Assembly (NCBI RefSeq): GCF_018873765.1
Contig: NC_057921.1
Coordinates: 65,523,557-65,587,556, forward strand
Direction of reading: 5' to 3'
From: Telopea speciosissima
Taxonomy: Eukaryota > Streptophyta > Magnoliopsida > Proteales > Proteaceae
Length of the DNA stretch: 64,000 bases
Positions 13,201-25,229 of the stretch are shown piece by piece. Under the pieces are notes generated by a model. That model ran no database searches and was not told the DNA's origin. It saw only the letters and a list, made by a program, of their open reading frames with translations. The position numbers and the translations under genes were made by a program. Each line of letters starts with the position of its first letter. Within the stretch, counting starts at the first letter, position 1.

Positions 13201-16200
13201 TCTCTCTGTCCCAACTTACTAATTCTCTCCCTAAACTGCTCCTTTTCTCTGTTTTAGTGATCCTATTCTCCTAGAGAGCTCCAGTTGTCTTAGTTTTGAA
13301 CTGTTCTTACATTATTCATTGGGAAGTTATGGAAGTGTTCTGGGAGTTCTTTTAAGGAGGGGAATTTAGTAAAGCGTGCTAATGTTTCTCATTAAGCATG
13401 TGACAAGCTAAAACTGTTTTCCACAGAGATTATGACTTATTTAACAACCATAAGACAAAATTGCTAACACATGAAATGTTAGAACAGGACATAGCTAAAT
13501 TTTTTCCATCAAAATAATTCCAGATCTTAGACAAAGGACTTCTAATGTCAGATACAATTACTGAATATCAAACAAGCATGTGCTGAAAATAAACTCTTTA
13601 ATACATAAAACACTCTTTTTTTCCGGGCGAGGTAGCTGAATAACAACTTGGTAATTGGTTAGGTGGGATTTAATTCTCTAGTTTTTAGGATTATGTTCTT
13701 TTATAGTAGTCACTTCCTTTATGGGTTTACTATATTTACATCATTTATAATCCTTCTCCAAAATTTTAATTAAGTGCCTTGTCAAATAAAATCAATATTA
13801 GGCAATTATCAAACTCTCAGTGAATCAGAACTGGCTAGAGTCCAAGTACAAAGGGCACTGAGGAAGTAAGGATATGATTTTACCGCACATGACGCACAAA
13901 TATGCACGTAATCGGTGCAGTAGACATAGGCATGGTTCTCAGTTCATACACAAATATGATCTTTCAAGACAATTAAGCTCTATCATAGCCATGAAAAATA
14001 AAACAAATAGATACCTGGACAAGTTTGTAAAGATTCTCTTGATCTTCTTCAAAAAAAGCAGTCCTCTTATTACAGCTTTGAGCAGTTTCAGATGAGGCCT
14101 TTTTTGTTGCATGTTGTGCCCCAAGAAAACCACCTGAGACAAATCCAAGTTTATAACCCCACCATTCTGGTGAAACATCTTTATCCATGGTCCCTGTCAC
14201 AACAAGTAAATTTTTTTCAGGGACACAAATATTGACATGAAGTTATACAGCTATAGTGTTGATTCAGAGATAAAAATGTTGATATATCATCAAGCTATTT
14301 CACATGTGGACATGCAAGTTGACATATCATCGAGATCGCAATGGAGCAACCTTATCGTTGCATCAATGGATATACATACCTTATATATACCCTACATACG
14401 GCAATTGACCGGATGAAATTTTGCTTTTCCATCACAAAAAGGGGGGGAGGGATAAAAAATACAATTCAAATGACCAATCACGAGAGTACAGACGATAGAA
14501 TGATATGTCAGGAAATTGGAACATGATTGACGTCTTAGTAGTGTAAAGGAAGATTTCATATCACAAAACAATAATAGTAATGTGACTCACGTTTAAAGTG
14601 ACAGAAGACATCAGCTTTGTAACAACTGCTACTTGGAGCATAATTTGATATATGAACACTACACTTTACCATAACATTTCTATGCTGAATGAGTTGTCTA
14701 AAAAAATGATAGAAAAGCTGCCCTAGACGACTGGCATCAAGTTGAACAATCAAATTCCTACATGGCAAATTCATGGAAGGAATTGTCTCTTCCCTTGGGA
14801 AAAGCAATAACATATCGTCATATGGCTTTTCTTCAGTAGAAATAGGTCAAAAGGCATAAAACAGAGTCCTCCACTTGTACTTGTGCCATAGACAAAGGTT
14901 GTCAAAGGTCACATCTGAAATAGCAATGGAAAAACCAAAACTATGCCTAGTGTCCAAGGCTACTATAATGGTCCAACTGAAAACTAATCTTTCTTTCTTT
15001 TAGTTCCTGACCTATGTAGCTCATCAGTCATTGCAGTTTACGACCTAGAAAAGAGAGTAAATGTTTTGGAAAAATGTGATAAAGCAAAGTAGCATCCATC
15101 ATATAAATTCAAGTATGATAGGAATAAAACATAAGTCAGATGGAATTTAATGGCAATGAGAACAATTTTTTTATTTTTTATTTTTTTTGGGGGGGGGGGG
15201 GGTGGTACTTAAAACGACAGTTAGAATCATAAATTCAGAATACATCTAATGCAGGACTGGTCCAAAAATTGGTCCTATTCTAATATCTAGGGGTATGGGA
15301 TTTAATTCTTTGAGTTTTATTCGGAATGGACTGAATTATAAGACACAAAAATGGGGAGTCTAAAGGGTGTACGAAAATAGCTATTTAATTAGTAATGGGG
15401 TTCATTAGGTAATGTAATTGGTTTGGGTTTAGTCATTAAAGAGTCCTACTGTGGTTCATTTGTGTGAAGCCCAAGTTACCTAGAAGACTTTAGCTTCAAC
15501 AATTCTAATTAGTTGAGTATTTTAGAGTCCTTGTTAATTAAGCTAGTCTAGCTATCTAAGAGTTTTAGATTTAGGAGACTTTCTTTAGTTTGCTTATAAA
15601 TATGTACCACCCCCATGATCATGGGTAATGAAATAGAATGCAGAATTTGGATTTGAATTTGAATAGTAGCCAAGATAGCCTCCTTTTTTTCTCTCTCGTT
15701 TCCTCTATACCTCTCTTCTGGCTCTTTCTTTTCTTAAGTTACTGTTTGCATTCCTGTTACAATGTTCACAGGTAGTCGGGTACTGTTCACAGTCCCTTAC
15801 TAACCCCTATATCTTCTTTCTTCCCCTAATGCACGCTACTGAAACCAGCAAATCAGCAAGCCTTTTTCACATTCTGGTTTACCAAGAAATAGTTTAGATA
15901 TGGGCTTGTGTGGCAACCGATCTGTCTGATTTCTAGACCTGAATCTAGGATTCACTTGCTGCATTGACATCCCAATACCAACTACAAAAGTTTTTCTAAA
16001 TTTCCTGCGAAAGTCACCTTCAGGGTCAAAAGAATGAGGTTCATGTGTCTCTGTCAACTCCAACTGCTCCAACTGACTAGCTTGATCATGATCTGCTTCT
16101 GAGTCGTCAGCCTTCTTGACCTGAAAATACAATACAGTGTTAAGAGTAACTTATAAGTGAAACTTACGTACTTCAAGTGACCGAACAATCAGCAAAATGG

Positions 16201-18377
16201 TCTAGTTGGAACTCATCAACTGGGATCAATCTCTCGTCTGGTCAAAATAAACAAGGATGAAATCCCTTAATATGAAAAACGAGTTCAGAATTTTTGTAGG
16301 GGGCTCCCAATGTTCACCAAGGTTAGTGAACTATGCGAGTTTACAGATTGGCTCCTAGCAAGTGATTGTTAGATATTTGAGGGTGGGTTCATGTCATAAA
16401 GTACCCCATAACCATGTCCTTGGTCAAATTCAACCTAAAATGTGCATGCTATATGAGTCAAATGTGCAACAAAAGTTGTAGAAAATTAAGAAGATGCTAT
16501 TGTTACACAAATGGGGTTTGTGGCAGTCTTGTAAGAACAGAGGTAGTGGCATTCTTGTAATTTTTACAACTCTGAACCATGTTTGGACCCCTATTGCATA
16601 CTCATATTGGGCTGACACTTGTTCGGATGGATGGGTGTGAGATCCTATATAACGAGGACACATACAGACGAGGTTTGTTGCATTCTTGTGATTTTTTCAA
16701 CTCTGAACCATGTTTGGACTCTATTGCATACTTGTAGTGGGTTGAAACTTGGTCGGTGGGATGGGTGTGGGATCCTATATAACACGGACTCACCCTTACC
16801 CACCATTTCCTGCACGTGGGTACGTGGCAACTGGAGAACATTAACTTCACTCTTGTTCTATTAAAATAATTATCAAATAAAATAAGCAAAACAAAGAAAG
16901 AGAGAGGCTACATTCAAGGGGATTGGGGAGAATGGGAGGGTGATGCTGAAGATGAACAGTGATACATTTTCAGTCAAGCGTGACAATATTAAGCAACCCC
17001 TTCTTAAGCAAAAGCACAAAACACATTTCTAGACGAAATTGTTGATGTTGGGAAATACATGCAATACCAATAATAAGAATATATTGGAACAAGAAGTTTA
17101 TGACAACAAAAATCGATAATTAATCGGTCATTCCCCTTTTTTTTAAGCTTTAAATTAATCATTTTTATTCAAAATGTGCCAACCAACTTGGTCCAGACCT
17201 GACCTGGGTCGTATAAGACTGAAATATGCATTAACAAACCTAAATGGTATGAGTCAACATGCAATGACATGTTGTCAACTTCCATTGAAGGAAGTAACAT
17301 TTGAAAGAAGTGATAAGCTTGGAATCTTACAAGAATTCCCTCAAGATCCTTTGAAGAATATGCGCCGACAAGCTTCCCCCTCTCTCTTTTCTTGTATCTG
17401 AACCAAATAAATACAAAGAGAAAACACAACTATTAGAAAGACAGCTTAGCAAAAATTCTACAAGATACAAAAAATTTAGAGGAAAAGTTCTTGACCTCCC
17501 CTGTGGTCGAGTAGGTTTAACTACTACATCCTGCTCCTCAGCCTCGTCTTCAGAAGCACTGTTCTCTGTGCCTCCTTGAACATCATTTTTCTCAGGATCT
17601 ATTAAAACCAAATGGGTATAATACTTGTCAAACCACTTTGGTAGAGGGAGGGAAATATAACATCAGTTCAATTAATTGTACCTTCATGGTCAGGTTTAGC
17701 TACTTGCTGCCAAATAAGGAAAGGAAAACTTTAGTAGATCAAATATATTGTCACTCCCACATTTTCTATCATGAAGAAACGAATAAAATGTATGTTAACT
17801 TCTTACCACTTTCAATCTTTTAAGAATGTTATCAAATTGTTTGGTGTCGAATGCCCAATTGTTATTAGCTTTGTCTAAACCAACACCTATCAATAAAGTT
17901 TGAACGAAATAAGCAAGACATGTATGCAACATGAAGATATTTATAACTTTAGATCAAATGGAAAAAAAATAGAGTTATTTAAGGAGAAAATAAGTGAGAA
18001 GAAACCTGTAGTATCTTGCTTGTTTTTAACTCTGACATATCCCTTAATTCCTTGCTTGTCTTTCCCGAGTCCTTCGCCTTCTTCCCATCCCTACAGATAA
18101 AAGGCCGGATGAAAAAACGAGTTCCGTAGAATATGCAAAATTTGAACACTAAAAGTATACAAATAAAATCGTCTCAATACAGGTGATAGGTCAAATTCCT
18201 CCATCGTGCAACAATTTGCAGGAACTTTTAAGGCGATTTGGAGAAACAGAGAAATTAAGATGCATACTCTAACATAGATTAATCGAGAGAGAGACTTACC
18301 ATTTGCTTCATGAGGCGAAAGGCCGCAGACTGTTTCTCTATACCGACATAGCGGAGGGGAGCTTCTGGTGCCGCCAT
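10222..18377 (-). CDS. G-patch domain protein, PinX1/GPATCH4 type (10 exons, 413 aa)
   Basis: Exons in coding order: 18377-18300, 18090-18006, 17886-17807, 17706-17682, 17598-17496, 17397-17331, 16120-15883, 14193-14015, 10689-10459, 10377-10222. Phases agree at every junction, giving 414 codons including the stop. Residues 27-57 form a G-patch beginning [14 protein letters not shown], followed by [18 protein letters not shown]. An acidic stretch ([11 protein letters not shown]), the block [20 protein letters not shown], then [17 protein letters not shown] and [15 protein letters not shown] match plant members of this family as I recall them. G-patch proteins bind and activate DEAH-box RNA helicases of the Prp43/DHX15 type, and PinX1-like members are nucleolar and act in rRNA processing. 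That role is inferred here. Exon 4 is only 25 nt. Introns 7 and 8 (1.7 and 3.3 kb) hold LTR-like and foldback insertions. The last exon may have an alternative downstream splice, since its final residues are less certain. Confidence 0.88.
12440..13170. repeat. Possible degenerate LTR inside an intron
   Basis: This part of G-patch intron 8 has an LTR-like composition: long pyrimidine-rich stretches and a TATA-like box (actataaatagatg) near 12685. A foldback element interrupts it at 12862-13012. No second LTR, primer-binding site or target duplication was found, so the call is tentative. Confidence 0.3.
12862..13012. mobile_element. Foldback miniature element, 151 bp
   Basis: The arms ctgtccgggagcgtggc (12862-12878) and gccacgctcttggacag (12996-13012) are inverted copies with two mismatches. 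The interior has the 'cagacacagg' and 'aaaatgaccgcc' words shared by the other foldback elements of this window. It sits in G-patch intron 8. Confidence 0.7.
15290..15830. repeat. Possible solo LTR inside an intron
   Basis: Composition resembles a plant copia LTR: repeated TTAGGAG-like words, a TATA-like box (gcttataaatatgtacc near 15592) and a pyrimidine-rich stretch after it. Ends and target duplications are not resolved. It lies just upstream, in coordinate terms, of where G-patch intron 7 meets exon 7. Confidence 0.3.
16540..16798. repeat. 131-bp tandem repeat, two copies
   Basis: The two units start near 16540 and 16671 with a constant offset of 130-131 bp. Both contain ctctgaaccatgtttgga, a ggatgggtgtg motif and atcctatataac. 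It lies in intron 6 of the G-patch gene. The overlapping small open frames are by-products of the repeat. Confidence 0.8.
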
Positions 18378-18730
18378 GCCTTCTTTCACCGACGATCTTC
18401 CCTTCGTCCTGCTCTAACGGTGCCCTCTCAAAAAGAGAGGAAGAGAGGAAAACCCTGCGAGGGTGATGGAGAAAATAGGTAAGACTAAGAGAAGATAAAC
18501 TAACATGTAGCGGCACGTCTAGTTGAGTTGTTGCTTTACGAGATCACGATTCAAGCATCAGATGCCAAGTGGTGATGGGATATATTTTCTCTTTTATTTA
18601 ATTTTTTTACGAAGGCAACAGTAAGTCAGTAAATTTTGTTTGGAGGCTTTGGACTATTAAGAAAATACCGACTTTGTCCAATCGAAAGGTCTAAACTAAC
18701 TTTAAAAAAAAAGAAAGCAATTAACTTGTT
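18378..18730. other. Upstream region of the G-patch gene
   Basis: This is the 5' flank of the minus-strand G-patch gene, presumably with its promoter and 5' UTR. A purine/pyrimidine-rich stretch (aaaaagagaggaagagagg near 18430) lies close to the start codon. Nothing else could be assigned. Confidence 0.5.
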
Positions 18731-18989
18731 GGATCCTTCCATAAATTTGGGAATGTTACGATCACATTTATCCTACAGTTTTATGAGAAACTTATTGTGA
18801 GTTGATAAGTTCTTGAGTTCCCTAAACCAGTTATAGGATTGAGTTCTCCTAAACTCGTATCAGTGATATCAGAACTAGCACCAGGTCTCTCAACGTGGGT
18901 GGTGACGTCGAAATTACAGTGTTCAGTCGGGACTAATCTACGTGGGCGCCGGCCCACAGAACGTGTATTGGCTCCTTCCATAAATTTGG
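18731..18989. repeat. Insertion flanked by 20-bp direct repeats
   Basis: The words at 18731-18750 and 18970-18989 are identical over 20 bp (ggMtccttccataaatttgg) except for one base. They flank about 219 bp. This is the pattern left by target-primed retroposition, but no poly(A) tail or RNA polymerase III box was recognised, so the nature of the insert is open. Confidence 0.4.
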
Positions 18990-19120
18990 TTTCACTATTT
19001 TCGAAAAAATCTAATAAAACGTTCAAGGTACATTTTTTAAAACTGTTTAGCAACCGTTTTTTAAATGGTTTGATTTTTATTTTGGGAGAATTGCATACAT
19101 CTACTAGATAATAAAAAGAT

Positions 19121-20787
19121 GGAAAATTTACACATACCACCCATGAGGTTTGACGAAAGGATATTTTCACCCCCCAGTTTTGGAAAATTCTGCGTACCCC
19201 CCTAAGGTTTGCAAACGGTAACAAATAAGTCCATTCTGTCAGTTCATGACTAACACTGTTAAAAATTAGACTTGAACTGACGGAATTGCCCTTCTAAGAA
19301 AAAACCCAAAAAAAAAAAACACCAAAACCTGCAACTCATCTTCCCCAAAATCGATTGGGAAAAATGAGTTGCAACCATCCCAGCGCCTCATTGATTCATC
19401 AATTACCCTTAAAAGAATTCCAAACAAAAAGTTTGAAGAATCTGCTCATTCTCCATCAGAGTGTGAGCACAAAGGCACTTGTATTTCACAAAGTTTGAGA
19501 ACCATTCCTCAGTGTGCTCTGAAATATTCTGTTTTCTGTTGAAAATTCTAGGATATGCTCCTCGTGATTCCCAAGAAGAAAGCCCAACTCGTCTTCCCCT
19601 TTTTCAAACCCTAAAAGTTTGGGGAAGATGAGGGGAAATCGAATTGCAGCCTCTAGAACCGTCTCAAACAGCTTGAAATCTACAGATTTGGTGTGGCCTA
19701 GGTCTACTGGAACGATCCAAAACACCACAGCTCTAGAAATCAAGTAGTCTTTGAACTACAGATTTGACCACTTGATTTTTGAAATTGAAATCAGCGGTAA
19801 TCACTTTAGGTTTGCCCCAAATGCATATTCCACTTCATGAACTAAACACAAAAATCAAATCTCCTCATACCATTTCCTTCCTTTTCCTTCGTCTCTGCAA
19901 CTTTTTCTTTCTTCTTCGTCATAGCCTCTCTAATACAAAAGAAAAGCTGAAATACAAACATGTTTTTGCAAGTTGTAAGCACAACACAGACAAGGGCCGA
20001 TCCTTCTTCTTGATCGTGTTTCCTTCTCTGGGTCTCTCTTCTTCTGTCTTCAAATGCTCCACTCATTTAGTTACAAACCATGTTCTTGCAAGTTGTAACT
20101 TCTTCAACTGCTTATTTATTTCATTTATTCAAATTTATTTGTTGTTTTGTGAATAAAAACCTTGAGGACTAGTAGTGATATCAGAAACTTAGGGTTCCAG
20201 ATGTTTTTATCAATTTGAGAAGGGTTCTCTTCTCTGATGCAGAACACTTTGTTGGTTTTGAAAAAGAGAAAAATTTATCTGGTTGTTTAAAGCCCTAAAT
20301 TGTGGGAGCTCCTTGAACATATTCAGTTTTAAGAGGATCAACGTGGTGTTTTGATTTCTTCAATTTTTGTTGTAGATCGGCATTCTCTGGTGAAATATGT
20401 GTTTCCGGTTGAGAGATTGCCGAAATGGGTTCAATCGAAGTGTTTTGCAAGGAGAAATGCAAATGGAGAAAGTGCAAATGGGTTCCATCGAAGGGGTTTG
20501 TCCTTTTATTTGTCTTAATCATAATTACAGAAACCCTTATGGTTTTTTCTTTTTTTCCTTTGTAAGGGTAATTTTATCCATTCAGCTCTCTTTTTTTTTG
20601 GGTTCTTCTTAGAGAAGGGCAATTCCGTTAATTCAAGTCCAATTTTTAACAGTGTTAGTCATGGACTGACGGAATGAGTTTATTTGTTACCGTTTGCAAA
20701 TCTCGGGGGGATACGTAGAATTTTCCAAAACTGAGGGATGAAAATATCCTTTCGTCAAATCTCAGGGGTGATATGTGTAAATTTCCC
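19121..20787. mobile_element. Mutator-like TIR element (inner), 1.67 kb
   Basis: Inverted repeats of about 180 bp lie at 19121-19300 and 20606-20787 (left end ggaaaatttacacata, right end tatgtgtaaatttccc). The element is bounded by a perfect 9-bp direct repeat taaaaagat at 19112-19120 and 20788-20796. Long TIRs and a 9-bp target duplication are the hallmarks of Mutator-like elements. The interior codes for no transposase, so it is non-autonomous. It contains a hairpin at 19331-19372 and an 85-codon minus-strand frame at 19486-19743 that could be captured host sequence but is not recognised. Confidence 0.85.
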
Positions 20788-21672
20788 TAAAAAGATTTAC
20801 AAAACTAGTAGATATAATTTATATTTTACAATCACAAGTTATGACGTTAAAAAATTTTACCAAATCCCCATCCCAGTAAAAAAAGCTACATGAGCAACCT
20901 AAAATACCCCTGACAACCTTCCCCTTTTTCATTTTCCTCCCTTCCTCCACTGCAAACATGCCCATTCTTTGTAACTTTCATCCCTGAGTGGGGTATACGA
21001 TAGATTGGCAACACGTTTGAATCTAATTAGGACCTGGTTCAAAGGCAGCTACAGTTACGAATTGAAGTTCAAGGTAACTACCTAAAGAAGATAATGGAAG
21101 AGCAACAATGTCTTGGTGGTTTCTTGGGGAATGCTTGGTTCTGTGCGTCCTGCGCTACCCTCTGTGTGGAAAACCAGTTAATCAAATCCAAAGAAACTGC
21201 TCACAGAATTCATTGGAATTATCCCAAAATAAGACGTTTGAAAGAGAAAATTTTGCAATATTGAAAAAAGAAAACAAAGGAGAAACTTTCTTCGATTTCT
21301 CTTCAACTCCTACTTAATTCCCTCACATCCAACAAATTCCCTTTTGGAGAAACAAAAGCTAAACCCTAGTAAACAGAAGGATTGTTTCCCCTGGAGACTA
21401 AAAACTGTTCAAGAATCGTGAACCCTAGACCTAACACTGGAAGGAAGCAGAAGAAGAAAATGGATTTCTTAGAACTAAATCAGTCTTATGTCTGGCTTCA
21501 TAGATTTCCTGACCTGAGCATGCAAATGAATTTCTCAAAACAAGAGTAAGAGAGTGTGAGGCACGAAGAGGACAGTCATGGCGACGCTTCTTCCTCTGCT
21601 TCTTCCTCCAACATTAGCAGCGGAGAGACTAATAGTTGTGGAAACGGAACCAAAGCGGAGACATATCTCTTA

Positions 21673-21697
21673 AGAGAGAGAGAGAGAGAGAGAGAGG
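21673..21697. repeat. (AG)n microsatellite
   Basis: About twelve AG units in a row, inside the outer TIR element. Confidence 0.95.
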
Positions 21698-22450
21698 TTG
21701 TTTGTGATTTCTTATTTATTCTATTCCTAGCAGTTTGAATTTGAATTATTTGTCCTTTATTGAATGATTCATTAAGGAAGGAGACCATGGTAGTGGATTT
21801 GCAGGGGAGGGGTGGGAGGGTGGCGGTGCTGGTGGTGCGGGGCGGATCAGCAGAGGAGGGAAGAGGGGTAGAAGGAGGAGAGAGAAAGATGGGGGTATTT
21901 TAGGTTGTTCATGTAGCTTTTTTTACTTGGATGGGAATTTGAAAAATCTTTTTAATATGGTAGTTTGCTATTGTAAAATATAAATTATATCTACCAGTTC
22001 TGTAAATCTTTTTGTTATCAAGTAGATCAAGGCAATTCTCCTTTTGATTTTTACCTTCAAACATGTTGAACCAAATCAAACCGGACCTTTTAACACGTTT
22101 ATATACGTGAGTCAGAGTCAGGAGGAACTGATTTTTCTTGATTCCATCCCGCTAAAATGAACTGTGGGAGTAATTGTTTCTATTGAATTCGGAACAAAAA
22201 AACAAAAAAATCAAGAACAACGTTTGGAACAACGTTTGGAAGACCCTTGTAAAATTCCTTTGGCCACTACACTCAATAATTACGAAGATACCATCATAAA
22301 ATTTTATTTTTAAAATCTAAAATTCCGAATATTTCATTATCGCATTTTTACCTAAAATATACATTGTTTAGAGCGTGCCTTGTCAAATACAAATACTTGC
22401 CAATCACAAACTATCACCAAAATGGTTATGACAGGTTGTCCCATCAATTT

Positions 22451-22572
22451 GGATCCTCTAGTGTCGAGTTGCCCGACAATACCCTAATGCCAAGACACAG
22501 CAAGGCGAGAAATGACCGCCTTACTGTGTCTTGGCAGTAGGGTACTGTCGGACAGCTCGACAATAGAGGATC
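22451..22572. mobile_element. Near-perfect foldback element, 122 bp
   Basis: Almost the entire element is one inverted repeat. The left arm ggatcctctagtgtcgag and the right arm ctcgacaatagaggatct pair, and so do the inner parts around 'ccaagacacag' and 'ctgtgtcttgg'. Only a few bases form the loop. It is closely related to the element at 41271-41432. Confidence 0.85.
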
Positions 22573-22931
22573 TGAATCCCCCACATCCTTATCCCATTGC
22601 CTCAATTTTTTCTTTTTCTTTTTTGTAAGAGAAGGCTATGTGGACTGCTGGGACTGTTAGTAGCTCTATTTCTATCTCTTTCTCTTCTTAACAAGAAATG
22701 ACCTCGCTGTCCTCCCATGAACAATATCATTTTATTGCACCTCATTGGTGTGCTCCTCTATGCAACACCTCTATGCCACTTGCTTAGAGAACCTTCTCAT
22801 TTTTTTAAAAAAGAAATTACTTTATTCATTAGAAATATTACTCCACAAAAATAAAATCCTTGAAAGTATTATTACCACAATAGATTACATAAGGTTTCTA
22901 GTAGTCCTGCCACTTCCGATCAAGTACCATT
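22573..22931. other. No feature seen
   Basis: AT-rich sequence between a foldback element and a SINE. Nothing was recognised. Confidence 0.5.
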
Positions 22932-23095
22932 AAAAGAATGGGTGTGGGACGTACCCAGTGCACGAGACTGCAGGGTCTGGGGAGGGTCATAATGTACGCA
23001 GCCTTACCCTTACTTTCACAGAGAGGTTGTTTCCAGACTCGAACCCGTGACCACTTAAAAGACTGAGACCACCAGAAATTGGCCACAATATCAGT
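22932..23095 (-). mobile_element. Au-type tRNA-derived SINE
   Basis: Read on the minus strand, a polymerase III B-box (gggttcgagtc near 23040) is followed by 'aaggctgcgtacattatgac', 'cagaccctgcag' and 'gtgcactgggtacg'. This order is that of the plant Au SINE family as I recall it. The 3' end points to lower coordinates. The A-box is less clear. Confidence 0.8.
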
Positions 23096-23879
23096 TGACA
23101 AGCTTTGTGTGTTTGAGACTCTTCTTATCTACAACCATGATTCAAAAAACAGTCCACCAAGTAGTAACTCCTATATTAGTGCGACTCTTGCCCATTGTCC
23201 ATTTGGGGTTCAGATAATTTATGAAAAAAAATACATCTGCAAATCACTGAAACTATTTGAAGGGCCAAGAGCTTAGAATCACCTAACAATCAGAACCAAA
23301 AATAGTTAAAATGCAACTAGTTTTGTTGGAAAAAGAGTCAGAGTCTCACATTTGTTTGTTTAGGTCCTTGGTGCCTTTATATACGTGAGGAGCTCTCTCC
23401 ACTTAGGACCCACGTTTGGTAACGATTCCACTCTGGGAACATTGTTCTTCAACAAAATGATCTTTTGTTGTTTCTTCATTGAAAGATCATTCTTTTGCTA
23501 CTGTTGGGCGTTTGGTAAACCCATGCTAGAACTGTTCTCGAAATCATTCTTGAACCAACTGGTGTTTGGTAAAACATGGTCTGAAATAGAAATTTAATAC
23601 TATTGCCAATATTTACACAAAAGTCATTATGCATATTAGTGGCCATAAGGTTTTACCAAATATCCCAAAACCTCTAAAAATGTATTAAAATATGCCACAT
23701 TTTTAATAAAATTAACCAAAATATTCCACAAGAATCCCCCCCCCTTGACCTGTAAAGGCAAACAATCAACACTGTGCCACAGTAATTATAGTAAGATCAG
23801 GAGGGGATGTTGCAGTGAGTTGTCAAAATTACCTGAGACATCAAAGAACATAATTCAAAGAATCAAACTGTGTTCTCTC
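23096..23879. other. No feature seen
   Basis: AT-rich sequence without recognisable coding or repeat structure, apart from a short C run at 23738. It may be older transposon material. Confidence 0.5.
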
Positions 23880-24700
23880 TATTTTTTTATTTTTTTTTTT
23901 GGAATAAAATATTTATTCACTAAAAACAACCAAAACATTGTTCGGATTACAACCCAGAGAATCCTTTATCTAAAACAACACACAACCACAGTGGAACATA
24001 ATATCATTATAAGAGAAAATTACAACCCAAATCGAGTGTCTTCCCAGCCAACATATAAGCTGCCTTATTTGCCGATTTGGGAATATGGCCAACCCGGAAC
24101 CCTACAAAATTCAGCACTTCCAAGACCATTTTCTGAAATTCCCCATCTTCCATCCATCAGGCTAGCTGCATTGCATCAACTTCTACTTGGATATGCTGCC
24201 GTGTTGTAACCCGTTGATCCTTGGCTGCAAATAGCCCTTAGTACAAAGCCCAAACATTCAATCTGACAGTGGAGCTTCCTGATGCATCAAAACAGCTTGC
24301 ATTAGCATTCAAAAAACCCACCCAATTGCACCCTTGCTTGAGGGAGATAGTAAGCTCCATCCATATCATGACATTGTGGTGGTGTTGACCATGAAGCAAG
24401 GGTACTAGTAAAGCTCCTCCATATTTGATCAAGGTTTTTATTCCTCTTGTGAGAATGTGAGATGGGGTTATCTCTTTCTCTGTTTTCTTGCATATAAAAC
24501 CATTGTTCAGATGGGGGTATCAAGCTTACTGAAACAGCTGCAATTGGGGTTCTGTCTATTGCCTCCAAGCCTTCTCTTGCAAGATGAAGTTTTGTATGAC
24601 TAGAATCAGGCTCCACAATAGGAACCTGTAAGTATAGCAAGATAGAATTGCTAGATGAATGAAGAAGAGGTTTATTCAATGTAGCTTCTGAAGAAAACAA
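23880..24700 (-). pseudogene. Retroelement RNase H relic (minus strand)
   Basis: The minus strand between about 24240 and 24010 reads in one frame AAKDQRVTTRQHIQVEVDAM, then a stop, then WMEDGEFQKMVLEVLNFVGF and VGHIPKSANKAAYMLAG. This is the pattern of the RNase H domain carried by plant LINE and related elements (a 'VEVDAMQL' core and a 'HIPKSANKAAYMLAG' end). At least one in-frame stop is present, and the upstream half shifts frame. The T-rich tract at 23880-23900 fits a poly(A) tail at the 3' end of a minus-strand retroposon. Confidence 0.6.
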
Positions 24701-25003
24701 AATGTATATTTAAAACAAATCAAACAAAGTACATAAAACATGAGGAAACATGTTGTGAGAAATTATAATTTTGACAACAATAGGACAACAGATATACCAT
24801 CAGCTTGTAGTCTTCTCATCTAAATAACAAGCAATAGAAGAGGAAAACTTAAAATGACAATAAAATAAGAAAGCTAAAACACAGATCTAAAGCTCAATAT
24901 GAAAACACCCACACAGGGCTTCCACAGTGCAACTCAAATAAAGAGTGGAGAGCAAAAGAAGCAATATAATGCAGAAGGCATTTCTATCGCACTATTAGAA
25001 AGA

Positions 25004-25090
25004 GCGTCCCAGTGCACAAGGCTCCCACTACAGCAGGGTCTGCGAGGGGCAAATGTAGCCTTACCCCAGCTTCACAGAGAACCAAATAAA
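25004..25090 (-). mobile_element. Au-type SINE fragment
   Basis: The words cccagtgcac, cagggtctgcgaggggcaaa and tagccttacccc are diverged versions of those in the SINE at 22932. The B-box end is missing or degraded. Confidence 0.6.
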
Positions 25091-25229
25091 CCCCTTAAAA
25101 GTAGAATCATAATTTACCCAACATCTGAGAAATATTGCCCCTAAAAATATAAAGATAACAGTCCAAGTTGACTATGCTACACATAAGAGAACAGTTTTAC
25201 CCATTCTAGCAGGACCATAAATGCTTTGG

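Larger units (their letters stand above)
19085..22041. mobile_element. Non-autonomous element with long TIRs (outer, MULE-like), interrupted
   Basis: The left inverted repeat is split: 19085-19120 plus 20797 to about 20912. The right one is 21889-22041. After removing the inner element the two arms match over about 150 bp, beginning ggagaattgc at both ends. A 5-bp ttttg follows and precedes the ends (19080-19084 and 22042-22046). No transposase is seen. The interior has a (AG)n tract near 21673 and a 61-codon frame at 21556 that resembles nothing known. Length without the insertion is about 1.3 kb. Confidence 0.7.

Noticed and set aside
18091-18516. Minus-strand 141-codon frame
   Set aside because: It overlaps G-patch exon 1 in another frame. 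The real exon ([12 protein letters not shown]...) is supported by phase and splice sites.
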